Shown: positions 47,730-56,273, counted from the stretch's first letter. The stretch is 64,000 nt of DNA from Aeromicrobium phoceense (GCF_013868155.1 NZ_JACEOG010000001.1:1550001-1614000); one strand, 5' to 3'. Notes: a model not told the origin generated them from the sequence alone. Numbers and translations are program-made.

Positions 47730-48221
47730 ATGCGCTGGGACCGACTCTTCGCCGACCTCGAAGGCGCGGCGATCGACGAGCACGCCGACGAGCGTGACGC
47801 CCTCGCGGACGACCTGCGCGAGGAGCAGTGGGCCGCCCTGGGCTGGACCGACCTGCTCGGCGGCCCGGACGTCCGTCTCGACGTGGCGGGTCTCGGCGAG
47901 ATCGGCGGCCGGGTCGCCGGCGTCGGCGACGTGCTGCTCGTCGAGGACGCGGGCCGTCGGGTCATCGTGCTGCCGGAGGCGGTCACCGCCGTGTCGGGCA
48001 GCGACGGCCGTGCCGCGACCGCACCGGCGACGTCGCGGACCCGTCGTCAGGTCGCCCGCGCCGTGAGGGACGCGGGGGTCGAGGTGCGGGTCGTCCGTCG
48101 CGACGGACGGGCCGTGGAGGGTCCGATCGTCGCGGTCGGTGCCGACTTCGTCCAGGTGGCCGCCGGCGACCGGCGGGTCAGTCTGCCGTGGGGATGGATT
48201 GCGGCTCTCGTGCAGCGCTGA
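47730..48221 (+). CDS. Conserved hypothetical protein
   Basis: 163 residues. The N-terminal ~85 residues are acidic (FADLEGAAIDEHADERDALADDL), then a glycine/valine beta-rich segment (VRLDVAGLGEIGGRVAGVGDVLLVED), a linker, and a second beta-rich part ending VSLPWGWIAALVQR. Such proteins are common in actinobacteria next to BldC-like genes, but I know no function. ATG at 47730 is leaderless-like, with its -10 inside the hsp20 terminator. It overlaps the convergent HTH gene by 44 nt. Confidence 0.7.
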   Translation: MRWDRLFADLEGAAIDEHADERDALADDLREEQWAALGWTDLLGGPDVRLDVAGLGEIGGRVAGVGDVLLVEDAGRRVIVLPEAVTAVSGSDGRAATAPATSRTRRQVARAVRDAGVEVRVVRRDGRAVEGPIVAVGADFVQVAAGDRRVSLPWGWIAALVQR

Positions 48222-48423
48222 CCCCGGTGTCGCGCGCGGTGCGCTCGTACTGACGAGCGATGTAGTCCTCGAGCGCGCTCGCCTCGATGCGCCACATCTT
48301 GCGCCCTCCGACCTGGAAGCCGCGCAGCTCGCCGGACTTCAGCAGACCCCAGACGACGCGCACGTCGACCTTCAGGGTCTCGGCGACGTCGTTCGCCGTG
48401 AGGAACTGGTGCTGGGGGGCCAT
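48178..48423 (-). CDS. BldC-like / excisionase-family HTH protein
   Basis: 81 residues. FLTANDVAETLKVDVRVVWGLLKSGELRGFQVGGRKMWRIEASALEDYIARQY (core about residues 7-60) is a MerR-like helix-turn-helix with wing, as in the HTH_17/excisionase family that includes the developmental regulator BldC. ATG at 48423. No integrase or att-like repeats are near, so a regulator is more likely than a phage excisionase. Its 3' end overlaps the opposite gene by 44 nt. Confidence 0.8.
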   Translation of the reverse strand: MAPQHQFLTANDVAETLKVDVRVVWGLLKSGELRGFQVGGRKMWRIEASALEDYIARQYERTARDTGVSAAREPQSIPTAD

Positions 48424-48524
48424 GACGCCATTCTCACACGCAGGACCTGCGACGAGGCGTAGGTCACGACCGGACTGTGGACGACCGGTGGCCGTGCCAC
48501 GTCGCGACCCCGTATGACTGGCAC

Positions 48525-49157
48525 ATGCATGTCACGGGGGGTGACACGTCCCGGCGCGCGCTCGCCCGGCGCACCTCGATCTCCAGATGGCGCAATCCAC
48601 GACTCGTCCTGGGTGCCGTCCTCGTCCTGATGTCCGCGATCGCCGGCGGCTGGCTCGTGGCCACCGCACGCGACTCCACCGACTACTGGCTCGTCCGTGC
48701 CGAGGTCCGAGCCGGCGAGCCCGTCGATCCGGCCGACCTCGCTCCCGTCTCCGGGCGCCTCGAGTCGGCGGCGACAGCGGGTCTGCTCGCCACGCGCGAC
48801 GGCGTGCCCCGCGGGGTGTGGGCGCGCGATGCCTCTCCCGGCACGCTCCTGGTGCGCGACGCGATCGCCGACTCCGCCGACCGGGGCCGCGAGCTGGCGA
48901 TGGCCGTTCCCGGCGGGACCGCACCACCGGACCTCGAGGCGGGGGAGCGGGTCGACGTGTGGGCCGGCCCCGGCGAGTCCGGTGACCCGGGCGCCCGCAC
49001 CCGCCGCGTGCTCGTGGACGTCTCCGTCGTCTCGGTCTCCCGGGTCGACGGCACGGGCACCCGCACGCTCGTCGTCGACGCGGGACGCGGGGGTCCCGGG
49101 GCCGACGTGGTCTCCGCCCTGTCCACGGGGCACCTGACCGTCGTGCGGGTCCCGTGA
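48525..49157 (+). CDS. SAF-domain protein (CpaB/RcpC-like)
   Basis: 210 residues. Basic N-terminus, one membrane segment (about 29-50, LVLGAVLVLMSAIAGGWLVAT), then an SAF domain starting VRAEVRAGEPVDPADLAPV, as in the Flp pilus assembly protein CpaB. ATG at 48525 is chosen because TATGAC lies 6 nt upstream; an earlier in-frame start exists at 48477. Coupled to the CpaE-like gene by GTGA overlap. The other tad/flp genes are not in the window. Confidence 0.8.
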   Translation: MHVTGGDTSRRALARRTSISRWRNPRLVLGAVLVLMSAIAGGWLVATARDSTDYWLVRAEVRAGEPVDPADLAPVSGRLESAATAGLLATRDGVPRGVWARDASPGTLLVRDAIADSADRGRELAMAVPGGTAPPDLEAGERVDVWAGPGESGDPGARTRRVLVDVSVVSVSRVDGTGTRTLVVDAGRGGPGADVVSALSTGHLTVVRVP

Positions 49158-50269
49158 CCGCCACCGAGCCGCTGCGCGTCGCGGTCGCGGCGTGCGGGGC
49201 GCACTGGGAGGCCGCGGCCCTCGCCGAGATCGAGCAGGACCCGCGGATGCTGCTGGTGCGCCGGTGCGTGGACGTCGCCGACCTGCTCGCCACCGCGGGC
49301 ACGCACCGGCTCGACCTCGCCCTTGTGGCGGTGGGCAGTCCCGGTCTCGACGCCGGCGTCGTCGAGCACCTCGTCGAGCTGGGAGTCCGTTGCGCCGCGG
49401 TGGAGGGCGACGGGGCCGCGCTCGGCATCGACCACGACGCCCGGCTCGGGCACCTCGCCGCCGCGGCGTCGGTGCCCGTGGCGCGGCCCGAGCGCGACGC
49501 CGATCCCGGGACGCTCGTGGCGGTGTGGGGCGCCACCGGCGCGCCCGGCCGCAGCAGCCTGGCGGTGTCGCTCGCGGCGGCCTCCGCGGCCCGTGGTCGC
49601 CGCACCGCGCTCGTGGACGCCGACGTGTACGGCGGGTCGATCGGGCAGCTGCTCGGCGTGCTCGACGACGTCAGCGGCGTGATGGCCGCGTGCCGCGACG
49701 TCACCCGCGGTCGCGCGGCTGCCATCGACACGCACCTGCTCAGCCTCGGCCCGCACTGGGACGTGCTCACCGGCCTGCCCCGGTCCGACATGTGGCACCA
49801 CCTGCGCCCCGACGCCCTCGAGACCGTCCTGCGCGGGCTGCGGCGCGACCACGACCTCGTCGTCGTCGACTGCGGGTTCGGTGTGGAGGCCGCGATGGGA
49901 CAGGGGCCGTCGCGCGACCTGGTGACCCGCCGCGTGCTCGACCTGGCCGACGAGGTGCTGGCGGTCGGCCGTGTCGACCCGGTGGGGCTGGCCCGACTGG
50001 TGCGCGCGCTCGACGACGCCGCCCCGTGGCGGCGCCCGCCGCGCCTCGTGCTGAACGGGTTCCGGGCCTCGCTGGGCTGGACCGAGCGCGAGGTCGCCCA
50101 GACGGTGCGCGAGCTCACGGGGCACACGCCGTGGGCGTTCCTGCCCCAGGACGGACCGGGCCACGACCTCGCGCTCATGACCGGCCGGCCGCTGCGTGAG
50201 GTGGTGCCGACGTCGGGCTACGTCACGCGGGTGGAGCGGCTCGCCACCGAGCTGGTGACCGCCCGATGA
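49154..50269 (+). CDS. CpaE-like P-loop ATPase (MinD/ParA superfamily)
   Basis: 371 residues. An N-terminal receiver-like region (about 1-115) without a clear phospho-Asp site precedes a MinD-type domain: LVAVWGATGAPGRSSLAVSLAAASA (degenerate Walker A), ALVDADVYGGSIGQLLG (A'), and DLVVVDCGFG (Walker B). CpaE localises Flp pilus machinery in Caulobacter. The Walker A lacks the usual lysines. GTG at 49154 overlaps the SAF gene stop. It may act in secretion or pilus assembly with partners outside the window. Confidence 0.8.
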   Translation: MTATEPLRVAVAACGAHWEAAALAEIEQDPRMLLVRRCVDVADLLATAGTHRLDLALVAVGSPGLDAGVVEHLVELGVRCAAVEGDGAALGIDHDARLGHLAAAASVPVARPERDADPGTLVAVWGATGAPGRSSLAVSLAAASAARGRRTALVDADVYGGSIGQLLGVLDDVSGVMAACRDVTRGRAAAIDTHLLSLGPHWDVLTGLPRSDMWHHLRPDALETVLRGLRRDHDLVVVDCGFGVEAAMGQGPSRDLVTRRVLDLADEVLAVGRVDPVGLARLVRALDDAAPWRRPPRLVLNGFRASLGWTEREVAQTVRELTGHTPWAFLPQDGPGHDLALMTGRPLREVVPTSGYVTRVERLATELVTAR

Positions 50270-50277
50270 GCCGGCCG

Positions 50278-51003
50278 TCAGCGCAGGAGGTAGCGCCCCT
50301 CGCCGACCGTGTCGTAGATCGCGACGACCTCCGAGGTGAGGGTGACGGCCCCGACGACGAAGAGCGCCACGAGCGCGCCGCGTGCGAGCCACGGTCCCGC
50401 CGTCGGCATCCGTGGCCCGGCCCAGCGCGCGAGGAGCCAGCCCGCGACGAGCAGGACGGCGGCGGGCAGCAGCGGGAAGATCCACGGCACGAGTCCCACC
50501 CACGTCCAGCGGCCGCGCAGCAGGGCGCCGTCGTCGCGCATGAGCCGGTCCACCGCCGGCGGCATCAGCAGCAGGAAGACGAGGGGGACCGCGAGCGTGA
50601 GGGCGATCGCGGCCCACGTGGGCTCGAGCAGGGTGAAGTCGGGCCCGTCCTCGTGGACGAGCACCGCCCCCACCATCACCGTGCCGCCGACGGCGGCGCA
50701 CGCGCGGCGGAACCACGTCGGTCCGGGTGCCAGCCCGCGCAGCGCGAGGTAGATCCCGGCGCCCAGCACACCGAGGACCGTGCCGGTGGCGAGCAGCTGG
50801 AACGTGCCGCTCGTGGTCACCTCGCCCATGGGGAAGCCGTCGCTCGTGATGACGCCGTGGTCCTCGCGGTTGAGGCTCGCGAGCAGCCCCATGAAGAGCC
50901 GTCCGCCCACCCCTCCCACGAGCAGGCCCAGGACCGCTCCGACGCACGAGGCGGCGGCCAGTCGTTTCGCAGCAGGCGCCGCGTCCGTCCTCAGGCGCAT
51001 CAT
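50278..51003 (-). CDS. Integral membrane protein, unknown function
   Basis: 241 residues with about six hydrophobic segments (for example AVLGLLVGGVGGRLFMGLLASL, LLATGTVLGVLGAGIYLAL, WAAIALTLAVPLVFLLLMPP, FPLLPAAVLLVAGWLLA). ATG at 51003 or 51000. It stands alone, convergent with cpaE-like and divergent from the acyltransferase gene. No named family recognised. Confidence 0.75.
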   Translation of the reverse strand: MMRLRTDAAPAAKRLAAASCVGAVLGLLVGGVGGRLFMGLLASLNREDHGVITSDGFPMGEVTTSGTFQLLATGTVLGVLGAGIYLALRGLAPGPTWFRRACAAVGGTVMVGAVLVHEDGPDFTLLEPTWAAIALTLAVPLVFLLLMPPAVDRLMRDDGALLRGRWTWVGLVPWIFPLLPAAVLLVAGWLLARWAGPRMPTAGPWLARGALVALFVVGAVTLTSEVVAIYDTVGEGRYLLR

Positions 51004-51158
51004 CGCTCCTCTGATTTCCTTCGAGGCAGGATGGCACGACGGCGGGTCCGCTGTCAGCGACTCGCGCCCCTTTTCGTTGCCGCTCCGGTGGCCGCGACGG
51101 GTGGTAAGTTTCGGGGCTACCGCCGGACCGGATCTTCGCCAGGACAGCAGGGGAGCGC

Positions 51159-52565
51159 ATGCAACGACTGAGTCCTCTCGACGCGATGTTCCTGCACCAG
51201 GATCGTCCCGAGACGCCCCGCCACGTCGCCTCCCTTGCCATCCTCGCGCCGGGTGACCGGCCGCTGGACTACGACCGTCTGATCCAGGTCATCAACGACC
51301 GGATCGACCTCGTGCCCCGCTACCGGCAGGTGCCGCGGGGGATCCCCGGCGGCATCGGCATGCCGGTCTGGGTCGACGACGAGCACTTCGACCTCTCCCT
51401 GCACGTACGTCGCTCGGCCCTGCCCAAGCCGGGCGGGCGCGACGCCCTGCACGAGCTGGTGGGCCGGCTCATCGCCCGCCGGCTCGACCACGAGCGTCCC
51501 CTGTGGGAGCTCTACCTGATCGAGGGCCTGCAGGGCGGTGAGCTGGCGCTGCTCTTCAAGTCGCACCAGGCGCTCGTCGACGGCTCGCACACCGTCGACC
51601 TGGCACAGGTGCTGCTGGAGGAGACGCAGCGCGACCGCGCGATCCCGCACGAGGAGTGGACCCCTCGGTCCGCCCCCGGCACGCTCGAGCTGCTCACCGG
51701 CTCGGTGCGCTCGCAGGTCAGCCACCCGGCCGAGCTGCTGTGGAGCGGCGAGTACCAGTGGTCGCGTGTCGTCTCCCGCCTGCCGGGACTGGGTCCGGAC
51801 GGCACCGCCCACGGGGCGCTCACCGCGTCCCCGTCGCGGCACCGCCGCTTCACCTCGGTCAGTGCCCCGCTCACGGCGTTCCGGCGGGTCCGCGACGAGC
51901 ACGGTGGAACCGTCAACGACGTGATCCTGGCGGCGATCGCCGGCGGGCTGCGCGGCTGGATGCTCACCCGGGCCGAGCCCGTCACCGCCAAGACCAGCTT
52001 CCGCGCGATGGTGCCGATGTCGGTGACCCGCGACGGGCCGGCGGAGGGCGGTCACCCGACCTCGCTCGGGCCGCTCGTGCGCGGCCTCATGCTGAACCTG
52101 CCGGTGGGGGAGTCCAACGCCGTCGTGCGGCTGCACCAGGTGTCCTACGCCCTGAAGGGTCACCGCGAGACGGGGTCGGCGGTGGCCGCCAACAAGCTGG
52201 CCAACCTGCCCGGCTTCGCCACGTCCACGTTCCACGCGGTCGGTGCGCGCGTGGCCGCCGACGAGGCGAACCGGCCCTACCACCTGGTCATCACCAACGT
52301 GCCGGGCCCGCAGGACCCGGTCTACATGGCCGGGCAGCAGCTCAAGGAGATCTTCCCGGCCATCCCGCTGACGGGCCACCGGGCGATCTCGGTGGGGGTC
52401 ACGTCGTACGACGGGCACGTCTTCTTCGGCATCGTCACCGATCGCGAGGCGGTGCCCGACGCCGACGTCCTGGGGCAGTGCATCCTGGAGGCGTTGGAGG
52501 AGCTGACCGAGACGATCGGTCACCGGCGCGCCCGGGCTCCCCGCGGACGGAAGAGGCCTACATGA
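51159..52565 (+). CDS. WS/DGAT-family O-acyltransferase with altered active-site motif
   Basis: 468 residues. RLSPLDAMFLHQDRPETPRHVASLAIL at the N-terminus, PLWELYLIEGLQGG, and NDVILAAIAGGLRGW and ITNVPGPQDPVYMAG later are typical of actinobacterial wax-ester/diacylglycerol acyltransferases. The catalytic HHxxxDG reads SHQALVDG: His136 is kept but the second His is Gln137, with Asp141-Gly142 intact. It may have lost or changed catalysis. ATG at 51159 follows GGGGAG. The next small gene overlaps its stop (ATGA). Confidence 0.85.
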   Translation: MQRLSPLDAMFLHQDRPETPRHVASLAILAPGDRPLDYDRLIQVINDRIDLVPRYRQVPRGIPGGIGMPVWVDDEHFDLSLHVRRSALPKPGGRDALHELVGRLIARRLDHERPLWELYLIEGLQGGELALLFKSHQALVDGSHTVDLAQVLLEETQRDRAIPHEEWTPRSAPGTLELLTGSVRSQVSHPAELLWSGEYQWSRVVSRLPGLGPDGTAHGALTASPSRHRRFTSVSAPLTAFRRVRDEHGGTVNDVILAAIAGGLRGWMLTRAEPVTAKTSFRAMVPMSVTRDGPAEGGHPTSLGPLVRGLMLNLPVGESNAVVRLHQVSYALKGHRETGSAVAANKLANLPGFATSTFHAVGARVAADEANRPYHLVITNVPGPQDPVYMAGQQLKEIFPAIPLTGHRAISVGVTSYDGHVFFGIVTDREAVPDADVLGQCILEALEELTETIGHRRARAPRGRKRPT

Positions 52566-52858
52566 CCCGTGTCTACGCGGCGGCCGACGTCGCCCTGCTG
52601 CGCACCCTCGCCCAGGACGAGCCGGTCACACCCGAGCGCTTCACGGCCGCCTCGCAGGGTGAGGAGGACGAGTACGACGCACTCCTGACCGTCGCCGAAC
52701 AGGGCGCGGTGGTGGTGTGCGCCGAGCTCGATGACGCGGACGCGCCGATCCGGCTGAGCGACGTGCAGTCGTTCCACCTCGACGCCGACGGCAGCGGCGA
52801 CCTGGCCTGGTATGCGCCGCAGGAGCTCGACGAGGTCATCGAGCTCCTGGGCGACTGA
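52562..52858 (+). CDS. Small conserved protein (DUF6912-like)
   Basis: 98 residues, acidic, beginning MTRVYAAADVALLRTLAQ and ending ELDEVIELLGD. It resembles DUF6912 proteins, which begin with a similar MRVY strand; no function is known. ATG at 52562 overlaps the acyltransferase stop, so it is coupled to that gene. It ends 3 nt before the stop of the convergent DUF2505 gene. Confidence 0.65.
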   Translation: MTRVYAAADVALLRTLAQDEPVTPERFTAASQGEEDEYDALLTVAEQGAVVVCAELDDADAPIRLSDVQSFHLDADGSGDLAWYAPQELDEVIELLGD

Positions 52859-52861
52859 GGC

Positions 52862-53344
52862 TCAGATCTGGGTCTTGCCGTACTCGACCTCGTCACGCAG
52901 CGAGGCCGTGATCGCCTTGGCGACCTCCGGCTCGATGCGGCGGCCGATGAGCGGCAGCGACACCTTCACGTCGCCGTCCACCGACATGGTGGTGACGTTC
53001 CCGGACCCGGCGATCGTCGAGGTGCCGCGCATGCGGGCGGGCTGGCCGTGGATGTCCACCGAGACCTCGGCGGTGCGGGTGCCGGCGGGATCAGCCGGGC
53101 CCCACTTCTCGACCTGCGTCACGGTGACCGAGTCGCCCGTGAGCTTCTTGACGAAGTCGGGCATGTCCGACTCCATCGTGCGCACGATCGTGACGACGGT
53201 GGCCGCGCCCTGCTCCTCCACGGTGACGGTGTAGTCGCGGGCGCCCTGGCGCTCGCACGACCGCTCGCGGAAGCCCTGGTCGCTGACGAGTCCGAAGACC
53301 TGCTCGGGACTGGCCGGGTACTCGAACTTCTCGGTGAGCTTCAC
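52862..53344 (-). CDS. DUF2505 family protein (START/SRPBCC-like fold)
   Basis: 160 residues. KLTEKFEYPASPEQVFGLVSDQGFRERSCE is the typical start of DUF2505, an actinobacterial family with a lipid- or ligand-binding helix-grip fold; the middle (TIVRTMESDMPDFVKKLTGDSV) and the end (EPEVAKAITASLRDEVEYG) also fit. GTG at 53344 overlaps the PspA gene stop, so it is coupled to it, which hints at a membrane or lipid-related role. Confidence 0.88.
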   Translation of the reverse strand: MKLTEKFEYPASPEQVFGLVSDQGFRERSCERQGARDYTVTVEEQGAATVVTIVRTMESDMPDFVKKLTGDSVTVTQVEKWGPADPAGTRTAEVSVDIHGQPARMRGTSTIAGSGNVTTMSVDGDVKVSLPLIGRRIEPEVAKAITASLRDEVEYGKTQI

Positions 53345-54087
53345 GCGTTCTCCTCGGGGGTGGGGGTGCCCTGGCCGAGCCCCTTGAGCTCGGCCAGGCG
53401 GGCCTCGACCTCGAGCTGGCCGGCGTCGGCCTCCAGCTCGGCGAACTGCGAGTCGAGACTGGAGGTGGAGAGCTCCTGCTGGCCGAGGACCTGGGCCTCG
53501 ACGCGGCGGACGCGGTCCTCGTAGCGGCTCAGCTCGCTGGTGGGATCGAGGATGTCGATCGACTTGATCGCGTCGTTGACCTGCGCCTGCGCCTCGGCCG
53601 AGCGGTGGCGGGCGACGAGCTCGTCGCGCTTGGAGTTCAGCTCGGTGAGCTTGCCCCGCATGCCGACCAGGCCGGTCTTGAGCTTCTCGACGACCTCGCT
53701 CTGCTGCGCGATCATCGGCGCGGCGGCCTTGGCCTCGTTCTCGGCGGCGATCTGCTTGCCCAGCGCGAGCTTGGCGAGCTGGTCGAACCGGTCGGCCTCG
53801 CCGGCGTGGCCCTCGCGGCGCAGCTGGTCGGCCTTGTTGGACGCGGCGATCGCCTTGCCGCCCCACTCCTTCGCGGCGGCGACGTCCTCGGCGTGGTCGG
53901 CCTCGGCCAGGCGCAGGTTGCCGATCGTCTGCGCGACCGCCTGCTCCGCCTCGGCGATGGAATTGGTGTAGTCGCGGACCATCTGGTCCAGCATCTTCTG
54001 CGGATCCTCCGCCTTGTCGAGCAGCGCGTTGATGTTCGCCTTCGTCAACTGGGAGATGCGTCCGAGGATGGACTGTTTCTGAGCCAT
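53341..54087 (-). CDS. PspA/IM30 family membrane-stress protein
   Basis: 248 residues, almost all coiled coil. SILGRISQLTKANINALLDKAEDPQKMLDQMVRDY is the N-terminal amphipathic helix region of PspA/Vipp1. The family (an ESCRT-III relative) polymerises on damaged membranes. ATG at 54087 with CATGAT 6 nt upstream. The downstream DUF2505 gene is coupled. No pspC or clgR-type gene is in the window. Confidence 0.9.
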   Translation of the reverse strand: MAQKQSILGRISQLTKANINALLDKAEDPQKMLDQMVRDYTNSIAEAEQAVAQTIGNLRLAEADHAEDVAAAKEWGGKAIAASNKADQLRREGHAGEADRFDQLAKLALGKQIAAENEAKAAAPMIAQQSEVVEKLKTGLVGMRGKLTELNSKRDELVARHRSAEAQAQVNDAIKSIDILDPTSELSRYEDRVRRVEAQVLGQQELSTSSLDSQFAELEADAGQLEVEARLAELKGLGQGTPTPEENA

Positions 54088-54123
54088 GCGTCGATCATGG
54101 TGCACCGTCCAAACAGGCCGCAA

Positions 54124-55542
54124 CTAATCGGCGGCGAAGGCCAGGGCGAACGTCGTGTCGCCGGGCCGGCTGGTCAGCGACGCCTCGCCCCCGTGGGCGA
54201 GCATGATGGCGCGGACCAGCGACATGCCCAGTCCCGCGCCGCCCGATGACCGGGTGCGCGAGGAGTCGCCGCGCGTGAAGCGCTCCCACACGACCGGCTG
54301 CAGCTCCTCGGGGACCCCCGGGCCGTCGTCGTGGACCTCCACGCGGGTCGGACCGGCGAGGACGCGCACCGTGACGGTCGTCCCCTCGGGTGTGTGGCGG
54401 GTGGCGTTCGTCAGCAGATTGGTGAGCGCCTGGTGCAGGCGCAGCTCGTCGCCGATGACCGTCACGGGCTCCGGCGGCACCTCGAGCCGCCAGCGCCGGT
54501 CGGGGTCGACCACGCGCGCGTCGGCCACGGCCTCGACGACCAGGTGCGTGAGGTCCACCTCGCTCTGCTCGAGGGGGCGTCCCGAGTCGAGTCGGGCGAG
54601 GAGCAGCATGTCCTCGACGAGCGTCGTCACGCGTCCCACCTCGGACTCGATCCGGGCCATGGCCTCGGTCGGGTCGGCGTCGGTGCGGCGGCTCAGCTCG
54701 GCGTAGCCGCGGATCGTCGTGAGGGGCGTGCGCAGCTCGTGGGAGGCGTCGGCGAGGAACTGGCGCACCTGCTGCTCACTCTCGTGGCGGGCGCGCAGCG
54801 CGTCGTCGACGTGCCCGAGCATCTGGTTGAAGGCGGAGCCGACCAGCCCGACCTCGCTGGTCGGGTCGGTGAGCTCGTCCGGAACGCGCGGGATGGACGC
54901 CACCGCGCCCGAGGCCAGCGGCGTCTCGGCGACCTCGTGGGCCGTCGCCGCCACCTGGCGCAGGGGCCGCAGCTGGTGACGCACGATCTGGCGCGCCCCG
55001 ACGGCCGCGACGCCGATGCCGAGGAGTGAGAGCAGGATCTCCCAGCGGACCAGGCTGCCGATCGTGTCGTCGACCCCGGCGGTGGGCAGGCCGAAGGCCA
55101 CGCGGTCGCCGGCGGCGTTGGTCGTGGCGGCGACCCGGTACGAGCCGACGTCGGGGAGGTCCATGGTGCGCGGCTCGTCGCCGACCTCGGCCTGGCTCAT
55201 CTCGTCGACCGCCGCCGGCGGCAGTTGGCTCAGCCCCCCGGCCGCGGTGATTTGGACGCCGATGCGGCAGGCGGACCCGAAGACGGCCGTCACGCTGCCG
55301 GCGTTCTGGCCCGGGGGGAGGGTGGGCAGCTCGCCGCAGTCCGTCACGAGCGCTCCGCCGCCACGCCCTGGCCCCTCCACGCGCTCGGCGCGCTCCACCG
55401 CCTGCTGGAGGTCGCCGTCCAGCCGCTCCATCAGCGTCGACCGCATGATGACGGTGGCGGTGAGCGCCACGAGCAGGCAGACCACCGACACCAGGGCCAC
55501 GGCGGAGGCGATCAGCCGTCCGGTCAGGGTGCGGGGACGCAT
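54124..55542 (-). CDS. HAMP-domain sensor histidine kinase
   Basis: 472 residues. Two membrane segments (about 9-33 and 185-205) bound an extracytoplasmic domain (~150 residues with two cysteines, CGELP and ACRIG, that may form a disulfide). HAMP follows, then the phospho-acceptor His in FLADASHELRTPL, N box NLLTNATRHT, G1 DDGPGVP, F WERFTRG and G2 GAGLGMSLV. ATG at 55542 overlaps the response-regulator stop (ATGA). It pairs with the OmpR-type regulator; the stimulus is unknown. Confidence 0.92.
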   Translation of the reverse strand: MRPRTLTGRLIASAVALVSVVCLLVALTATVIMRSTLMERLDGDLQQAVERAERVEGPGRGGGALVTDCGELPTLPPGQNAGSVTAVFGSACRIGVQITAAGGLSQLPPAAVDEMSQAEVGDEPRTMDLPDVGSYRVAATTNAAGDRVAFGLPTAGVDDTIGSLVRWEILLSLLGIGVAAVGARQIVRHQLRPLRQVAATAHEVAETPLASGAVASIPRVPDELTDPTSEVGLVGSAFNQMLGHVDDALRARHESEQQVRQFLADASHELRTPLTTIRGYAELSRRTDADPTEAMARIESEVGRVTTLVEDMLLLARLDSGRPLEQSEVDLTHLVVEAVADARVVDPDRRWRLEVPPEPVTVIGDELRLHQALTNLLTNATRHTPEGTTVTVRVLAGPTRVEVHDDGPGVPEELQPVVWERFTRGDSSRTRSSGGAGLGMSLVRAIMLAHGGEASLTSRPGDTTFALAFAAD

Positions 55543-56273
55543 CACGGTGCCGCCGGAGCGGCCTTGAGGATGTAGCCCGCCCCGCGCTTGGTGTGGATCA
55601 TCGGCTCGCGCCCGGCGTCGATCTTCTTGCGCAGGTAGGAGATGTACAGCTCGACGATGTTGTCGTTGCCGCCGAAGTCGTAGTCCCACACGCGGTCGAG
55701 GATCTGCGCCTTCGACACGACGCGGCGCTCGTTGCGCATGAGGTAGCGCAGCAGCTCGAACTCGGTGGCCGTCAGCTCGATCGGCGTCCCGCCGCGGGTG
55801 ACGTCGCGGCTGTCCTCGTCGAGCTCCAGGTCACCGACGACGAGGGTGGAGCTCGGGTCCTGGCGGCGTCCGCCCGCGCGCCGCAGCAGCGCGCGCAGGC
55901 GGGCCACCACCTCCTCGAGGCTGAACGGCTTGGTCACGTAGTCGTCGCCGCCGGCCGTGAGCCCGGCGATCCGGTCCTCCACGGCATCGCGGGCGGTCAG
56001 GAAGATCACCGGTACGTCGGGGGAGAGGGCGCGCACCTTCGCCAGCACCTCGAGACCGTCGTAGTCGGGCAGCATCCAGTCCAGGATCATCGCGTCGGGA
56101 GCGAACTCCCGCGCCGCCGCGACGGCCTTGCGCCCCGTGCCGGCCGTGCGCACCTCGAAGCCCTCGTAGCGCAGGGCCATCTGGAGGAGCTCGGCGATGT
56201 TGGGCTCGTCGTCCACGACCAGCACCCGCAGCGGGGTGCCGTCCGGACGGGTCAGGTCGGGCGTGACGCTCAT
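55542..56273 (-). CDS. OmpR-family response regulator
   Basis: 243 residues. Receiver domain with Asp21, Asp22 and phospho-acceptor Asp65 in AMILDWMLPDYDG, switch Thr in FLTARD and Lys in VTKPFS; C-terminal winged helix from about 145 (LTATEFELLRYLMRNERRVVSKAQILDRVW region) ending KRGAGYILK. ATG at 56273 is chosen as the start nearest the domain. It is divergent from the secreted CHAP protein gene; inverted and direct repeats in the 155-nt gap are candidate binding sites. Confidence 0.92.
   Translation of the reverse strand: MSVTPDLTRPDGTPLRVLVVDDEPNIAELLQMALRYEGFEVRTAGTGRKAVAAAREFAPDAMILDWMLPDYDGLEVLAKVRALSPDVPVIFLTARDAVEDRIAGLTAGGDDYVTKPFSLEEVVARLRALLRRAGGRRQDPSSTLVVGDLELDEDSRDVTRGGTPIELTATEFELLRYLMRNERRVVSKAQILDRVWDYDFGGNDNIVELYISYLRKKIDAGREPMIHTKRGAGYILKAAPAAP

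Noticed and set aside
48178..48423. Phage excisionase marking an integrated element
   Set aside because: No integrase, att repeats or phage genes nearby; a BldC-like regulator explains the domain.
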